Origin: Promineifilum sp.
GTDB lineage: Bacteria > Chloroflexota > Anaerolineae > Promineifilales > Promineifilaceae
Reading direction: 5' to 3'
Assembly (NCBI GenBank): GCA_018058545.1
Contig: JAGOZU010000017.1
Span: 1 to 45,870, forward strand
DNA: 45,870 nucleotides
Under the pieces are notes generated by a model. It made no database searches. It was not told the DNA's origin and worked only from the letters and a program-made list of their open reading frames with translations. The first letter of the stretch is position 1; every line of letters begins with the position of its first letter. Below, piece after piece: positions 8,417 to 16,893 of the stretch. The position numbers and the translations under genes are program-made.

Positions 8417-9271
8417 TCAGTGATAGCGGCTGCGGTCGATCACGTCATCAGTCGGCGACAGATCGACTGCGTCGGCCGTTGAAGCCACCGGCAAAGGCTC
8501 CGGTTCGGCCTCGACAGGCTCCGGCGTGCGCAGGCGGAAGATGATGAACAAGCTCAACAGTGTAATGAGGGCCAATGCCCCTTCACTGGCATAGTTGCCC
8601 CAGCGCTGGGCGACGATGAGGGCCACCGCGTTGAGAAAAGTGTGAAAGCCAATCGACAGGAAAAGCCAGCGAATCGACCGCCGCAAAAAGACCTGCAACA
8701 CCATCACCGACATCGCCAGGTGGGCGGTGACGGCAAACAGGCGTTCGACCGCGCCCAACAAGGCATCGTACCAAGGTATCGCCAACATGGACTCGGCCGT
8801 GGACGTGATGAGAGCCTGCTGATCCGTCGGCATGGTGCCCATGATTGTCGGATTGTTGACGATGTAGAGCAGTGCGAAATTATTGATGAGCAGGATCAGG
8901 CCAAGCAAGATGGCCTCAATCCCGCCGTGGCCCGCGCCCATCATCATACCTCGCGACCAGGAGCGAGCATCTTTGGCCCAGAAGCGATAGGCCAGATAGC
9001 GGCCGACTTCCTCGAACACGCCCGCCGACAGGCCATAGAAGACGGCAATGGTGATCAGGTTGATCCACGGGGTCAGATCAGTCGGCAGCACGCCGGTACG
9101 GCTGACCAGCCAGTTGAAGGGGATATGGAGCACCTGAGAAAGGATAAAGGTGACGGCGCCGATGAAAAACAGCCGCCAGCCCGCGCCCGTTCGGCGTCGA
9201 ATGATGATGGCGATGGTGACCGGTATGGCCACCATCAGGATGGAGTTTAGGGCAAGGAATAAATAAATCAC
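8417..9271 (-). CDS. YhfC-family intramembrane glutamic protease-like protein
   Basis: An integral membrane protein of about 284 residues with 7-8 predicted helices. It carries the motifs of the YhfC (DUF2324) group, related to the CPBP/Rce1-type proteases: EEVGRY in one helix and GHGGIEA in the next, plus a later GFHTFLNA helix, which together supply the Glu and His residues proposed as the active site. Substrates of the group are not known. A charged, Glu/Pro-rich tail follows the last helix. GTG 9271 is chosen because a TATTAT box (9283-9278) lies 6 nt before it; the TTG at 9277 would directly abut that box. Divergent from yigZ. Confidence 0.82.
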   Translation of the reverse strand: MIYLFLALNSILMVAIPVTIAIIIRRRTGAGWRLFFIGAVTFILSQVLHIPFNWLVSRTGVLPTDLTPWINLITIAVFYGLSAGVFEEVGRYLAYRFWAKDARSWSRGMMMGAGHGGIEAILLGLILLINNFALLYIVNNPTIMGTMPTDQQALITSTAESMLAIPWYDALLGAVERLFAVTAHLAMSVMVLQVFLRRSIRWLFLSIGFHTFLNAVALIVAQRWGNYASEGALALITLLSLFIIFRLRTPEPVEAEPEPLPVASTADAVDLSPTDDVIDRSRYH

Positions 9272-9277
9272 GGACAA

Positions 9278-9283
9278 ATAATA
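9278..9283 (-). promoter_or_regulatory. -10 box of leaderless-type promoter for the YhfC-like gene
   Basis: TATTAT on the minus strand, 6 nt before the GTG at 9271. No Shine-Dalgarno and no convincing -35 box are visible. Confidence 0.45.
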
Positions 9284-9462
9284 CCACCGCCCGGTAAAAG
9301 TGTGGAGTGCAGCAAAATCTCACTCAATTTCGGCTACTGGGATAATCCCACAGGACTATCGATCCAAATCGGCCGTTAACTTATCGGATAGTTTGACTCG
9401 CGACGCTTTACCGGAAGCGGTGGTCTTAAGGAGATCATAGCAATTGATCGCCATGCAAGATA

Positions 9463-9476
9463 GTGACAAATGTCAC
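9463..9476. promoter_or_regulatory. CRP/FNR-type dyad upstream of yigZ
   Basis: Perfect palindrome GTGACA-AA-TGTCAC, which fits the GTGA-N6-TCAC core bound by CRP/FNR-family regulators. It ends 9 nt before the yigZ -35 box, a usual place for an activator, and lies in the divergent interval with the YhfC-like gene. Confidence 0.45.
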
Positions 9477-9485
9477 CCCAAAGCC

Positions 9486-9513
9486 ATGACATTTTCCTGA
9501 ATACTCGTAGAAT
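9486..9513 (+). promoter_or_regulatory. Promoter of yigZ, leaderless type
   Basis: ATGACA (9486-9491), 16-nt spacer, TAGAAT (9508-9513), then 7 nt to ATG 9521. This decides the start codon against the in-frame ATG at 9470, which lies upstream of the promoter. Confidence 0.65.
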
Positions 9514-9520
9514 CACCGCC

Positions 9521-10186
9521 ATGTCCGGCAGCAGAATCATCCCAGCGGCCGAAACGCGCGTGGAATTGCGGGTGTCCAATTCCCGCTTCATCGCCACCAT
9601 CGCCCCGGCCCTCTCCGTGGAGGAAGCACGGGGGTTTATCGCGCGCATCAAGGCCGAGTTTCCTGATGCCTCCCACAACGTCCCGGCCTATGTCATCGGC
9701 CATGGTCAAGCCACCACAGCCCATTGCCACGACGACGGCGAGCCGTCGGGGACGGCCGGGCGGCCGATGCTGGCCGTCCTGCAGGGCAGCGGCCTGGGAG
9801 ATGCCGTGGTGGTCGTCACGCGCTACTTCGGCGGAACCAAGTTGGGCACGGGGGGGCTTGTGCGGGCCTATGGCGATGCCATTCGCGAGGTGCTGGCCGT
9901 GCTGCCTCGCGCCGAAAAGGTGGCCACAGTCGTGGCGATGGCTGAGGTCTCTTACCCGCTTTTGGAGCGAGCGCGACAACTGATTGAAACCCATGGCGGG
10001 ATATTGCTGGAAGAGATATTTGCGGCCGAGATCACATTGACCGCTCGCTTTCGTGCCGAACAGTATCCGGCATTCGCCGACGCTCTGCGCGAACTCTCCC
10101 ACGGCGCGGTTGAAGCGCTCATTGTGGAGACGGATGAGGCTACGATCATGCCCATCACACCCCAGGCCGGGAACAACCACTTCTAA
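9521..10186 (+). CDS. YigZ/IMPACT family protein
   Basis: A 221-residue protein of the YigZ/UPF0029 family. The N-terminal domain has the hallmarks SRFIA, HNVPAYVIG, a CHDDGEPSGTAGRPM segment and VVVTRYFGGTKLGTGGLVRAY; the C-terminal half is the DUF1949-like domain with a ferredoxin-like fold. Eukaryotic IMPACT proteins act in translational control; the bacterial role is not settled. Start ATG 9521 is set by the TAGAAT box 7 nt upstream. The gene ends 82 nt before the next start, which has its own -10 box. Confidence 0.92.
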   Translation: MSGSRIIPAAETRVELRVSNSRFIATIAPALSVEEARGFIARIKAEFPDASHNVPAYVIGHGQATTAHCHDDGEPSGTAGRPMLAVLQGSGLGDAVVVVTRYFGGTKLGTGGLVRAYGDAIREVLAVLPRAEKVATVVAMAEVSYPLLERARQLIETHGGILLEEIFAAEITLTARFRAEQYPAFADALRELSHGAVEALIVETDEATIMPITPQAGNNHF

Positions 10187-10254
10187 AGGTGACAGCATCG
10201 GCTCATCGTCGCCAAGCCATAGCTTAATAGACCTGCACCCCGCGACTTATAGGC

Positions 10255-10260
10255 TAAAAT
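10255..10260 (+). promoter_or_regulatory. -10 box of leaderless-type promoter for the phosphodiesterase gene
   Basis: TAAAAT followed by 8 nt and ATG 10269, with no Shine-Dalgarno. A -35 box is not evident. Confidence 0.45.
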
Positions 10261-10268
10261 CAGTCGCA

Positions 10269-11948
10269 ATGTCCATCCATAAACTCCTGGTCATCGGCAT
10301 CGACGGCGCCCCCCACCCTCTTATCGAGACTTGGGCCGCCGAAGGCCACCTGCCGAATCTGGCCCGCCTGATCGAGCGCGGCAGCTTCGGTGTCTTGCGC
10401 TCGACCATTCCCGTCCATTCGCCCACCGCCTGGGCTTCGTTTATCACCGGGCTGAACCCCGGCCAGCACGGGGTATTCGACTTCGTGCGACGCTCGCCCG
10501 ACAGCTACAAGCTCAACGTCGTCCGCGCCGACCAATATCCGGGGTCGTCGATCTGGCGCTTGTTGAGTGAACAGGGGAAGCGCGTCGGCGTGATGAACGT
10601 CCCGATGACTTACCCTCCCGAACCCGTCAACGGCTTTCTAATCAGCGGGTTGGGTACACCGGACTTCGCCCGCTACAGCTATCCTCCTGAATTGCAGGAT
10701 GAACTCGATGCTGACGGCTACAAGGTCAACAAGAAATTCTTTTTCGTCCGCGACCGGCAGGATGAATGGCTGGACGACATCAACGCCATGACCGACAAAC
10801 GAGGTGAGGCGGCCGTCCGCCTGATGAAGGAAAAGCCGTGGGACTTCTTCATGGTGGTGTTTCGCAACAGCGATGAGATATGCCATTTCTACTGGCATCA
10901 TATGGATGAGAACCACCCGCAACACGACCCGGCCGCGCCGTCGCGCTATCGCACCGCCATTCTCGATCTCTATCGGCGGATCGATCGCTGGGTGGGGGAG
11001 ATCGTGGACGCCGCCGGTGAGGATGTCAATATCGTCGTCATGTCCGACCACGGGGCTGGACCGCTCTATCGCGATGTCTTCCTCAATGAATGGTTATGGC
11101 AAGAGGGATGGCTGACGATGCGCGAAAAGGCCACCGCCGGGCGGGGATGGCTCAACGCCATGAAGCAACTGGGTCTGACCCGCGCGCGCATCTCCGATAC
11201 CCTGACCCGCCTCGACATGCATTGGCTGGAAACGGCGATCAAACGAGCGCTTGGCGACCATATCTATGTCTTGCCGCGCGACGAACGGCCGGAATTCCAC
11301 AATGCCATCGACTGGTCGAAAACAATGGCCTATGGGTTCGGGTATTACGGTCAGATATTCATCAATCTGCAAGGCCGCGAACCGGAGGGCATCGTGCCGC
11401 CGGATGAATATGAAGTGTTGCGTGACGAGATCGCCCGGCGCCTGACGACTCTCGTCGATCCGGAGGATGGCTTGCCGGTAGTTGACCGTGTTTACAAGAA
11501 GGAAGAACTCTATCACGGCCGATACCTGGCCGAGGCTCCGGACTTGCTGGTTATTATGCGCGGCCTGACCTATATCACGCGCCAGGGATATGAATTTGCC
11601 GAGGAGCGCGGCGTGCTCTTCCGTGAACCATATACCGACGAGACAGGTGGGCACCGGCTGGAGGGCATCCTCATCGCCGCCGGCCCTGATATACGTTCGG
11701 GCGAGTTGCCGGAGCGGCCGATCGTCGACCTGACGCCGACGCTGCTCCAGCTTCTGGGCTGCCCTGTGCCGGATTACATGGATGGCGATCCTATCGACAT
11801 CATGTTGGCCGATTCATTCCAGTCGACCCATCCATTGGAAGTCGTCCCATCCGAGATTCGCAATCGCGACCAGATAGCCGGCAGTTGGGACGCGGCGGCC
11901 GAAGCCGATGTGACCGAACGTCTAAAACAGTTGGGCTATTTGGGTTAA
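10269..11948 (+). CDS. Alkaline-phosphatase superfamily protein (type I phosphodiesterase/nucleotide pyrophosphatase-like)
   Basis: About 559 residues of the alkaline phosphatase superfamily, which hydrolyse phosphomono- or diesters or transfer phosphoryl groups with two metal ions. Metal and active-site motifs are visible: GIDGA near the N-terminus, HSPTAWASFITGLNPG with the likely Thr nucleophile, VVMSDHGAG in the middle and TGGHRLEG near residue 460. No signal peptide or membrane helix is seen, so it is probably cytosolic. The same reading frame is open further upstream, but it overlaps yigZ; ATG 10269 follows a TAAAAT box by 8 nt and begins MSIHKLLVIGIDG, as in relatives. The substrate is unknown. 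Confidence 0.87.
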   Translation: MSIHKLLVIGIDGAPHPLIETWAAEGHLPNLARLIERGSFGVLRSTIPVHSPTAWASFITGLNPGQHGVFDFVRRSPDSYKLNVVRADQYPGSSIWRLLSEQGKRVGVMNVPMTYPPEPVNGFLISGLGTPDFARYSYPPELQDELDADGYKVNKKFFFVRDRQDEWLDDINAMTDKRGEAAVRLMKEKPWDFFMVVFRNSDEICHFYWHHMDENHPQHDPAAPSRYRTAILDLYRRIDRWVGEIVDAAGEDVNIVVMSDHGAGPLYRDVFLNEWLWQEGWLTMREKATAGRGWLNAMKQLGLTRARISDTLTRLDMHWLETAIKRALGDHIYVLPRDERPEFHNAIDWSKTMAYGFGYYGQIFINLQGREPEGIVPPDEYEVLRDEIARRLTTLVDPEDGLPVVDRVYKKEELYHGRYLAEAPDLLVIMRGLTYITRQGYEFAEERGVLFREPYTDETGGHRLEGILIAAGPDIRSGELPERPIVDLTPTLLQLLGCPVPDYMDGDPIDIMLADSFQSTHPLEVVPSEIRNRDQIAGSWDAAAEADVTERLKQLGYLG

Positions 11949-12263
11949 TTCGAAAATGTTAATCTTGATCGTAAGAATGATTGATTAAATTAAAACCCGG
12001 ATGCACATAACCGGGCGTTTGCGGATCAGCTCATCTGCTTTTTCGTCCACGTAACTTTTCCCAATTGAAAAAGCCGTCTCATAGCCTGGATATCGACCGT
12101 GACAGTGACAAGGATTCGGTCGGTGTCATCGGCTATGTTTATGAGTCGGTGGTGAAACATTCGGTTTGCACATCATTGCAGAAATCAAAAATAGTAAAAT
12201 TCTGTCGATGCGTCACTTTTTGAAATCATGTGATCTTGCAGTGCGACAAGGAGTAGAGTTGAA
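11949..12263 (+). other. 315-base AT-richer intergenic region before the PAPS operon
   Basis: No coding frame of note. It holds a short weak hairpin (CCCGG/CCGGG near 11996-12016) without a T-run, a 13-base stretch at 12068-12080 (AAAAAGCCGTCTC) identical to the left half of the terminator at 8346-8358 but lacking a right arm, GTGACA/TGTCAT half sites near 12104-12130, a TAAAAT -10 candidate at 12195-12200, and an AAGGAG ribosome site at 12248-12253. The length suggests a regulated leader, but no known riboswitch was recognised. Confidence 0.5.
12195..12200 (+). promoter_or_regulatory. Candidate -10 box for the PAPS operon
   Basis: TAAAAT in a very AT-rich stretch. Nearby TTGCAC (12166) and TTGCAG (12176) have spacers of 23 and 13 nt, neither ideal. 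If used, the leader would be about 60 nt. Confidence 0.35.
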
Positions 12264-14036
12264 TTGTTAACCATGACTGAAGAATCCCCAAAGGCTGAAC
12301 AATCGGTTTTGATCTCTCCCTATGGGGGAACCTTGATCGACCTGATGGTTCCCGAGTCTGAGCGCGCAGCGTTGCGCTCTTATGCCAATACCCTGCCGTC
12401 CATTCGTATCTCAGAGCGCTCCGCCTGTGATCTCGAACTGTTGGCGGTCGGCGGTTTTTCGCCCCTCGATCGCTTCATGAATCAAGCCGATCACCAGAGC
12501 GTGATCGAGACGATGCGTTTGGCCGACGGCACCCTCTTTCCGATGCCCATTCCTCTACCGGTAGACGAGAGTGTGGCGGCCAAGCTCAAGATCGGCCAGG
12601 ACATCGCCCTTCGCAGTCCCGGTAATGATCTATTGGCGATCATGAACGTCGAAGAGATCTATCCGTGGTCAGTCGAGGAAGTAGCCCAGAAGGCTTTCGG
12701 CACGCTCGATCTGCGTCACCCCATCGTCGCTGAAATGCATGGTTGGGGCAAGTTCAACATATCCGGCCAATTGCGCGTTCTGCAGCTGCCCGCTCGCTAT
12801 GATTTCAAATCGTTACGGCTGACCCCGGCTGAAACCCGCGCTCGGCTGGAACAGTTTGGCCACGAAAACGTGATCGCCTTCCAGACCCGCAACCCTCTCC
12901 ATCGCGTCCACGAAGAGCTGACCAAGCGCGCCACGATGGAAAAGGACGGCGTTCTGTTGCTGCATCCGAGCGTTGGGATGACCAAGCCTGGGGACGTCGA
13001 CCACTTCACCCGCGTGCGCACCTATAAGGCGCTGGCCCAGCGGTATTATGATCCCGACCGCATCTTGCTATCCCTGCTGCCGTTGGCCATGCGCATGGGC
13101 GGCCCGCGAGAGGCAGTCTGGCACGCGATCATTCGCCGTAACTTCGGCGCGAACCACCTCATCGTCGGCCGTGACCATGCCGGCCCCGGCAACGACTCCA
13201 CCGGCAAGCCTATCTATGGCCCTTACGACGCCCAGGAACTGGTCGAAAAATATAGCGAAGAACTGGGGGTCACGCCCGTACCCTTCCAGATGCTTGTCTA
13301 CTTGCCGGAAGAAGACCGCTATGAAGAAGTCACAAAAGTCGATAAGGACACCAAGACGGCATCCATTAGCGGCACGCAGGTGCGCGAACAGTACTTGCAT
13401 AACGGCAAGCAATTGCCTGAATGGTTCACCCGCCCCGAGGTAGCCGAGATCCTAGCCGAGACCTATCCGCCGCGCTATCGCCAGGGAGTCTGCGTCTGGC
13501 TCACCGGTCTGCACAACGCCGGTAAATCGACGACGGCCAACGTACTGACGACCCTGCTGCAAGAATACGGCCGCAATATCACCTTGCTCGATGGCGACGT
13601 CGTCCGCACGCACTTCTCTGAAGGACTGGGCTTCTCCAAGGAAGACCGCGATGACCACGTTCGTCGTATCGGCTTCGTGGCATCGGAGATCACACGTCAC
13701 GGCGGCATCGTGGTCTGCGCGGCCGTCAGTCCCTATCGTAGCACACGAAACGAAGTTCGTAGCACGATCGGCTCCGATAACTACATCGAGGTGTTCGTCA
13801 ACACACCGCTGGAAGTTTGCGAGCAGCGCGATACCAAAGGCCTTTACGCGCGAGCACGTCAGGGGGAAGTCGTCGGCTTCACGGGCATCGACGACCCGTA
13901 TGAAGCGCCGCAAAATCCCGAGCTGATCATCGAGACGTTGCATCATACAGCCGAAGAAAACGCCCGGATGATCCTGGGGCAACTCATTGAGCGTGGGTTC
14001 GTGCGAACCGATGAGATGAATCTGCGCGATAACTAA
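12264..14036 (+). CDS. Bifunctional sulfate adenylyltransferase / adenylylsulfate kinase
   Basis: A 590-residue fusion of the two enzymes that turn sulfate into PAPS. Residues 1-390 are ATP sulfurylase, with the PUA-like N-terminal part, the substrate motif QTRNPLHRVHEE (about 205) and GRDHAGPG (about 302). Residues from about 400 are APS kinase, with P-loop GLHNAGKST (about 413-421), DGDVVRTHF, GLGFSKEDRDDHVRR and the lid segment GFTGIDDPYEAP. The start is uncertain: AAGGAG (12248-12253) is 10 nt before TTG 12264 and 19 nt before ATG 12273. A second, separate APS kinase follows 30 nt later in the same operon. The product could feed sulfate assimilation or sulfotransferases. Confidence 0.93.
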   Translation: MLTMTEESPKAEQSVLISPYGGTLIDLMVPESERAALRSYANTLPSIRISERSACDLELLAVGGFSPLDRFMNQADHQSVIETMRLADGTLFPMPIPLPVDESVAAKLKIGQDIALRSPGNDLLAIMNVEEIYPWSVEEVAQKAFGTLDLRHPIVAEMHGWGKFNISGQLRVLQLPARYDFKSLRLTPAETRARLEQFGHENVIAFQTRNPLHRVHEELTKRATMEKDGVLLLHPSVGMTKPGDVDHFTRVRTYKALAQRYYDPDRILLSLLPLAMRMGGPREAVWHAIIRRNFGANHLIVGRDHAGPGNDSTGKPIYGPYDAQELVEKYSEELGVTPVPFQMLVYLPEEDRYEEVTKVDKDTKTASISGTQVREQYLHNGKQLPEWFTRPEVAEILAETYPPRYRQGVCVWLTGLHNAGKSTTANVLTTLLQEYGRNITLLDGDVVRTHFSEGLGFSKEDRDDHVRRIGFVASEITRHGGIVVCAAVSPYRSTRNEVRSTIGSDNYIEVFVNTPLEVCEQRDTKGLYARARQGEVVGFTGIDDPYEAPQNPELIIETLHHTAEENARMILGQLIERGFVRTDEMNLRDN

Positions 14037-14066
14037 TAGCAACTAACCATTAAGAGGAAAATTTTT

Positions 14067-14630
14067 ATGTCCCTGAATAAAGAATACCCCGGTTACGTCC
14101 TTTGGATGACCGGCTTGTCCGGAGCGGGCAAGACCACCATCGCCCTGATCCTGGAAGAAGAACTCAAGTCGCGAGGCTGCAAGTTTGAGCGACTGGATGG
14201 CGATGTCGTACGCGAGAGCCTGACCCGCGATCTGGGCTTCTCCAAGGAAGACCGCGACAAGAATATCGAGCGCGTCTCCTTCGTCGCCAAGCTATTATCA
14301 CGCAACGACGTCGGCTGCGTATGCTCCTTCATTTCACCCTACCAGGCCGTGCGCGACATGGTTCGCGCCAACACGACCAATTTCATGGAAGTGTTCATCG
14401 ACGCGCCGCTCGATGTCGTCATCGGCCGCGACGTCAAGGGGATGTACAAGAAGGCCATCGCCGGTGAGATCCCCAACTTCACTGGTATCTCCGACCCGTT
14501 CGAGGCCCCGACCAATCCGGAGATCCACATTCATACCGATCAGGAGACGCCGGAAGAGAGCGCCCAGCGCATCCTCACCTATCTGGAACGGCACAATCTC
14601 ATCCCCGCTCGCGAAGCGGCTTTCGCCTAA
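14067..14630 (+). CDS. cysC: Adenylylsulfate kinase
   Basis: A stand-alone 187-residue APS kinase that phosphorylates adenylyl sulfate to PAPS. It shows the classic P-loop GLSGAGKTT (18-26), DGDVVRESL, GFSKEDRDKNIERVSFVA, the FISPY segment and FTGISDPFEAP lid. It is similar along its length to the C-terminal half of the preceding fusion, so the two look like paralogs, but its P-loop carries the more common SGAGK. AGAGG lies about 9 nt before the ATG, as expected for an internal operon gene. A strong hairpin after its stop ends the operon. Confidence 0.93.
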   Translation: MSLNKEYPGYVLWMTGLSGAGKTTIALILEEELKSRGCKFERLDGDVVRESLTRDLGFSKEDRDKNIERVSFVAKLLSRNDVGCVCSFISPYQAVRDMVRANTTNFMEVFIDAPLDVVIGRDVKGMYKKAIAGEIPNFTGISDPFEAPTNPEIHIHTDQETPEESAQRILTYLERHNLIPAREAAFA

Positions 14631-14649
14631 TCGATCGAGTACAATTGAC

Positions 14650-14690
14650 AAACGGCAGCCGGACGGACTCACGCCGGCTGCCGTTTGTTC
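14650..14690 (+). terminator. Terminator of the PAPS operon, abutting prmC
   Basis: A perfect 13-bp stem (14650-14662 with 14674-14686) around an 11-nt loop, followed by GTTCT. The right arm ends 5 nt before the ATG of prmC, so the hairpin is either the end of the cysC transcript or a structure at the 5' end of the prmC message. Confidence 0.7.
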
Positions 14691-14691
14691 T

Positions 14692-15528
14692 ATGCCAACC
14701 ATCCGCGAAGCGTGGCAGATCGGCCGCGCCCAACTTTCTGAATCACCGACGCCCGCGCTCGATGCTCGCCTGTTGCTGGAGCTCGTGCTGGGGCACGACC
14801 ATGCTTGGCTGGTCGCCCATGACGACGAACCGCTGGCGGCCGACACGACAGCCATATACCGGGCCTTGCTGGATCGCGCCGCAGCCCACGAACCCATCCC
14901 TTATCTGACCGGCCACGCGCCGTTTCTGGGGCTGGATTTTGCCGTCTCACATGATGTTCTCATCCCCCGCCCGGAGACGGAGCAACTGGTTGAGATGGCC
15001 GCCGAATGGGCGGATGGACGAGGGGCGATCCGTGTTGTCGATGTCGGCACGGGCAGCGGTTGCATCGCCGTCAGCCTGGCGCGCCGGTTGCCACGGGCGA
15101 GCGTGGCGGCCGTGGATATTTCCGCCGAAGCATTGGCCGTGGCCACGGTCAATGCCCGACATCATGCACCCGACCGCATTCGTTTCGTGCGGGGTGATCT
15201 GCTGGCAGCGTTCGCACCCGGACTCGATCTCATCGTCGCCAACCTCCCCTATATCGCCGAGCACGAGTGGCCGTCTTTGGCCATTGGAGTAAAATTCTAC
15301 GAACCTGCGCTTGCATTAAACGGGGGCGTAGACGGCCTCGATCACTATCGGAACCTCTTGCCACAAGCCGCCGAACGTCTGCGAACGGGCGGTTTGATCT
15401 TGTTGGAAATCGGCTGGCGGCAAGGCGAGGCCGTCATGGCTCTGGCCCGACAATCATGGCCGGAGGCGGATATCCGCGTCCAGATTGATTTTGCCGGGCG
15501 CGATCGGATTGTAGTTATTCAGACCTGA
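14692..15528 (+). CDS. prmC: Peptide chain release factor N5-glutamine methyltransferase
   Basis: A 278-residue SAM-dependent enzyme that methylates the Gln of the GGQ motif in release factors RF1 and RF2. The N-terminal helical domain (MPTIREAWQIGRAQL) is followed by LTGHAPFLGLDFAV, IPRPETEQLV, the SAM motif VVDVGTGSGCIAVSLA and the catalytic NLPYIAE, the PrmC/HemK signature NPPY in variant form. The frame is open upstream into cysC, but ATG 14692 gives a normal family N-terminus. No Shine-Dalgarno is visible; the start lies immediately after the terminator hairpin. The Sua5-type gene follows 25 nt later, so the two translation genes may be cotranscribed. Confidence 0.92.
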   Translation: MPTIREAWQIGRAQLSESPTPALDARLLLELVLGHDHAWLVAHDDEPLAADTTAIYRALLDRAAAHEPIPYLTGHAPFLGLDFAVSHDVLIPRPETEQLVEMAAEWADGRGAIRVVDVGTGSGCIAVSLARRLPRASVAAVDISAEALAVATVNARHHAPDRIRFVRGDLLAAFAPGLDLIVANLPYIAEHEWPSLAIGVKFYEPALALNGGVDGLDHYRNLLPQAAERLRTGGLILLEIGWRQGEAVMALARQSWPEADIRVQIDFAGRDRIVVIQT

Positions 15529-15553
15529 TGCGGAAAAAGGGAAGACCGAACAC

Positions 15554-16210
15554 GTGTTAGCCGAATCGAACGAAAGGAAACTAATCACGCGCCATTTGCT
15601 CGCGGGCGATAGGGCGGCCATCAATGAGGCGGCCGCGTGGCTGAGTCGCGGCTATCCCGTCGTGTTTCCAACCGATACTGTGTATGGCGTGGGGGTGTTG
15701 CCCTTCGACGCGGCGGCCATCAACCACCTCTACGTCCTGAAAGGACGCCCGGCAAGCAAGGGCATACCGGTCCTCTTGGCCGATACATCCGATTTATTCA
15801 AGGTGGCCGCTACAATATCGCCCATGGCCCAGCGACTGATCGAGCGATTCTGGCCAGGGCCGCTGACTCTCATCGTCCCGCGCGTGGCCGGATTGCCCGA
15901 TGCGATCTCGCCCAACGGAAATATCGCCGTTCGTCTCCCGGATCACGCCGTTGCCCGGGCGCTCATTCACGAGGCGGGCGGGGCAGTGGCGACGACCAGC
16001 GCCAATTTGTCGGGCTACGAGCCGGCTCTTAACGGCGCCGATGCGCTGGCGGCGTTGCAGGGCGCCGTGGCGGCCGTACTGGATGACGGCCCAACACCCG
16101 GCGACCGGCCATCGACCATCGTGGATTGTTCGGGCGCGCGGCCATTTGTCGTGCGGGAAGGACCGCTGTCGGCCGATGATCTCGGGCTGAAAGAGGGGTC
16201 ACGGGTCTAA
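15554..16210 (+). CDS. L-threonylcarbamoyladenylate synthase (Sua5/YciO/YrdC family)
   Basis: This 218-residue protein makes threonylcarbamoyl-AMP from threonine, bicarbonate and ATP, the first step of t6A37 tRNA modification. Seen are GYPVVFPTDTVYGVG, the KGRPASKGIPVLLAD loop, RFWPGPLTLIVPR, AVRLPDHAVARALI and TTSANLSGYEP, all standard for the YrdC domain. Length is that of TsaC-type proteins without the Sua5 C-terminal domain. GTG 15554 is used as start with a loose AGGGAAG upstream. It is next to prmC, a common pairing in bacteria. Confidence 0.92.
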   Translation: MLAESNERKLITRHLLAGDRAAINEAAAWLSRGYPVVFPTDTVYGVGVLPFDAAAINHLYVLKGRPASKGIPVLLADTSDLFKVAATISPMAQRLIERFWPGPLTLIVPRVAGLPDAISPNGNIAVRLPDHAVARALIHEAGGAVATTSANLSGYEPALNGADALAALQGAVAAVLDDGPTPGDRPSTIVDCSGARPFVVREGPLSADDLGLKEGSRV

Positions 16211-16217
16211 TCAAATT

Positions 16218-16811
16218 ATGTCCGGGATATTATTGCCCATTCTCCTGTTCGTCGGTGCGGTGGTGGCCACCTTCTTCACCTACCGCAATATCCGGCGTGG
16301 TGGTGCTCGATTTTATACCCTGGAGCGCGAGATCGTTCTGCGTCGCGCGCTCGTCACGTTGACAGTCGCGGCGGCTCTCTATACCGCCTCGCTCAGCCTT
16401 CTGTACTTCCAGAGACAACAACTCATCAACGCCGCCTTGCCGCCAACCCTGGAGGCGGAAGCGGCCGGTGGCGTGGGCAGTCCACTGGTGATGACGCCGA
16501 CACCTATGCTGGAGGTGTTTCCTCCCTCGCCCGAACCCACGTCACTGACCCCGGAACCCACGGCGACGGCGACTCCTACCGTGTGTCGGGCGGTAGTAGA
16601 AGGAACGGGCGGAAACGGCCTTTATCTGCGCTCTGAACCACAGGGTGAACAACTCGTCCTGTTATCCGACGGCACGCTGCTTACCGTGTTGGAGGAACCC
16701 TCGGTCGAAGCCGGCGGTATTCTCTGGCGCAAGGTACGGGCGGTCGGCGGCGAAGAGGGATGGGCGGCCGATCAATTCCTGACCATACGCGCGCCTTGCT
16801 CACTGGAGTAG
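16218..16811 (+). CDS. Membrane protein with extracytoplasmic SH3-like domain
   Basis: A 197-residue protein with two N-terminal membrane helices (about 4-22 and 44-64), a Pro/Thr linker (about 90-123, TPTPMLEVFPPSPEPT) and a C-terminal bacterial SH3-like domain (about 124-195; GNGLYLRSEP, ...EGWAADQFL). SH3b domains commonly bind cell-wall peptides, so a wall-associated role is inferred. It starts 7 nt after the Sua5-type stop and is probably read with it. No enzymatic domain is present. Confidence 0.8.
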   Translation: MSGILLPILLFVGAVVATFFTYRNIRRGGARFYTLEREIVLRRALVTLTVAAALYTASLSLLYFQRQQLINAALPPTLEAEAAGGVGSPLVMTPTPMLEVFPPSPEPTSLTPEPTATATPTVCRAVVEGTGGNGLYLRSEPQGEQLVLLSDGTLLTVLEEPSVEAGGILWRKVRAVGGEEGWAADQFLTIRAPCSLE

Positions 16812-16893
16812 CCGGGTGTGTCGATGATGATGAGCCTGAATGGGGGTACGAAATTGATGAGCCACGATCGTTGTTCCGGGCAGGCATAGTGTC

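Noticed and set aside
9473-10198. 241-residue minus-strand frame
   Set aside because: Antisense to yigZ, with no recognisable domain.
10053-10268. N-terminal extension of the phosphodiesterase frame
   Set aside because: Overlaps yigZ, Ser/Arg-rich shadow sequence; relatives begin at the ATG 10269 position. The same reasoning removes the extensions at 14413-14691 and 28973-29191.
12068-12080. AAAAAGCCGTCTC as a terminator
   Set aside because: Matches half of the terminator at 8346-8370, but the second arm is missing, so no hairpin forms.
12104-12130. GTGACA/TGTCAT half sites as a CRP-type operator
   Set aside because: The gap between the halves is 13 nt, not the 2 nt of the clean site at 9463.
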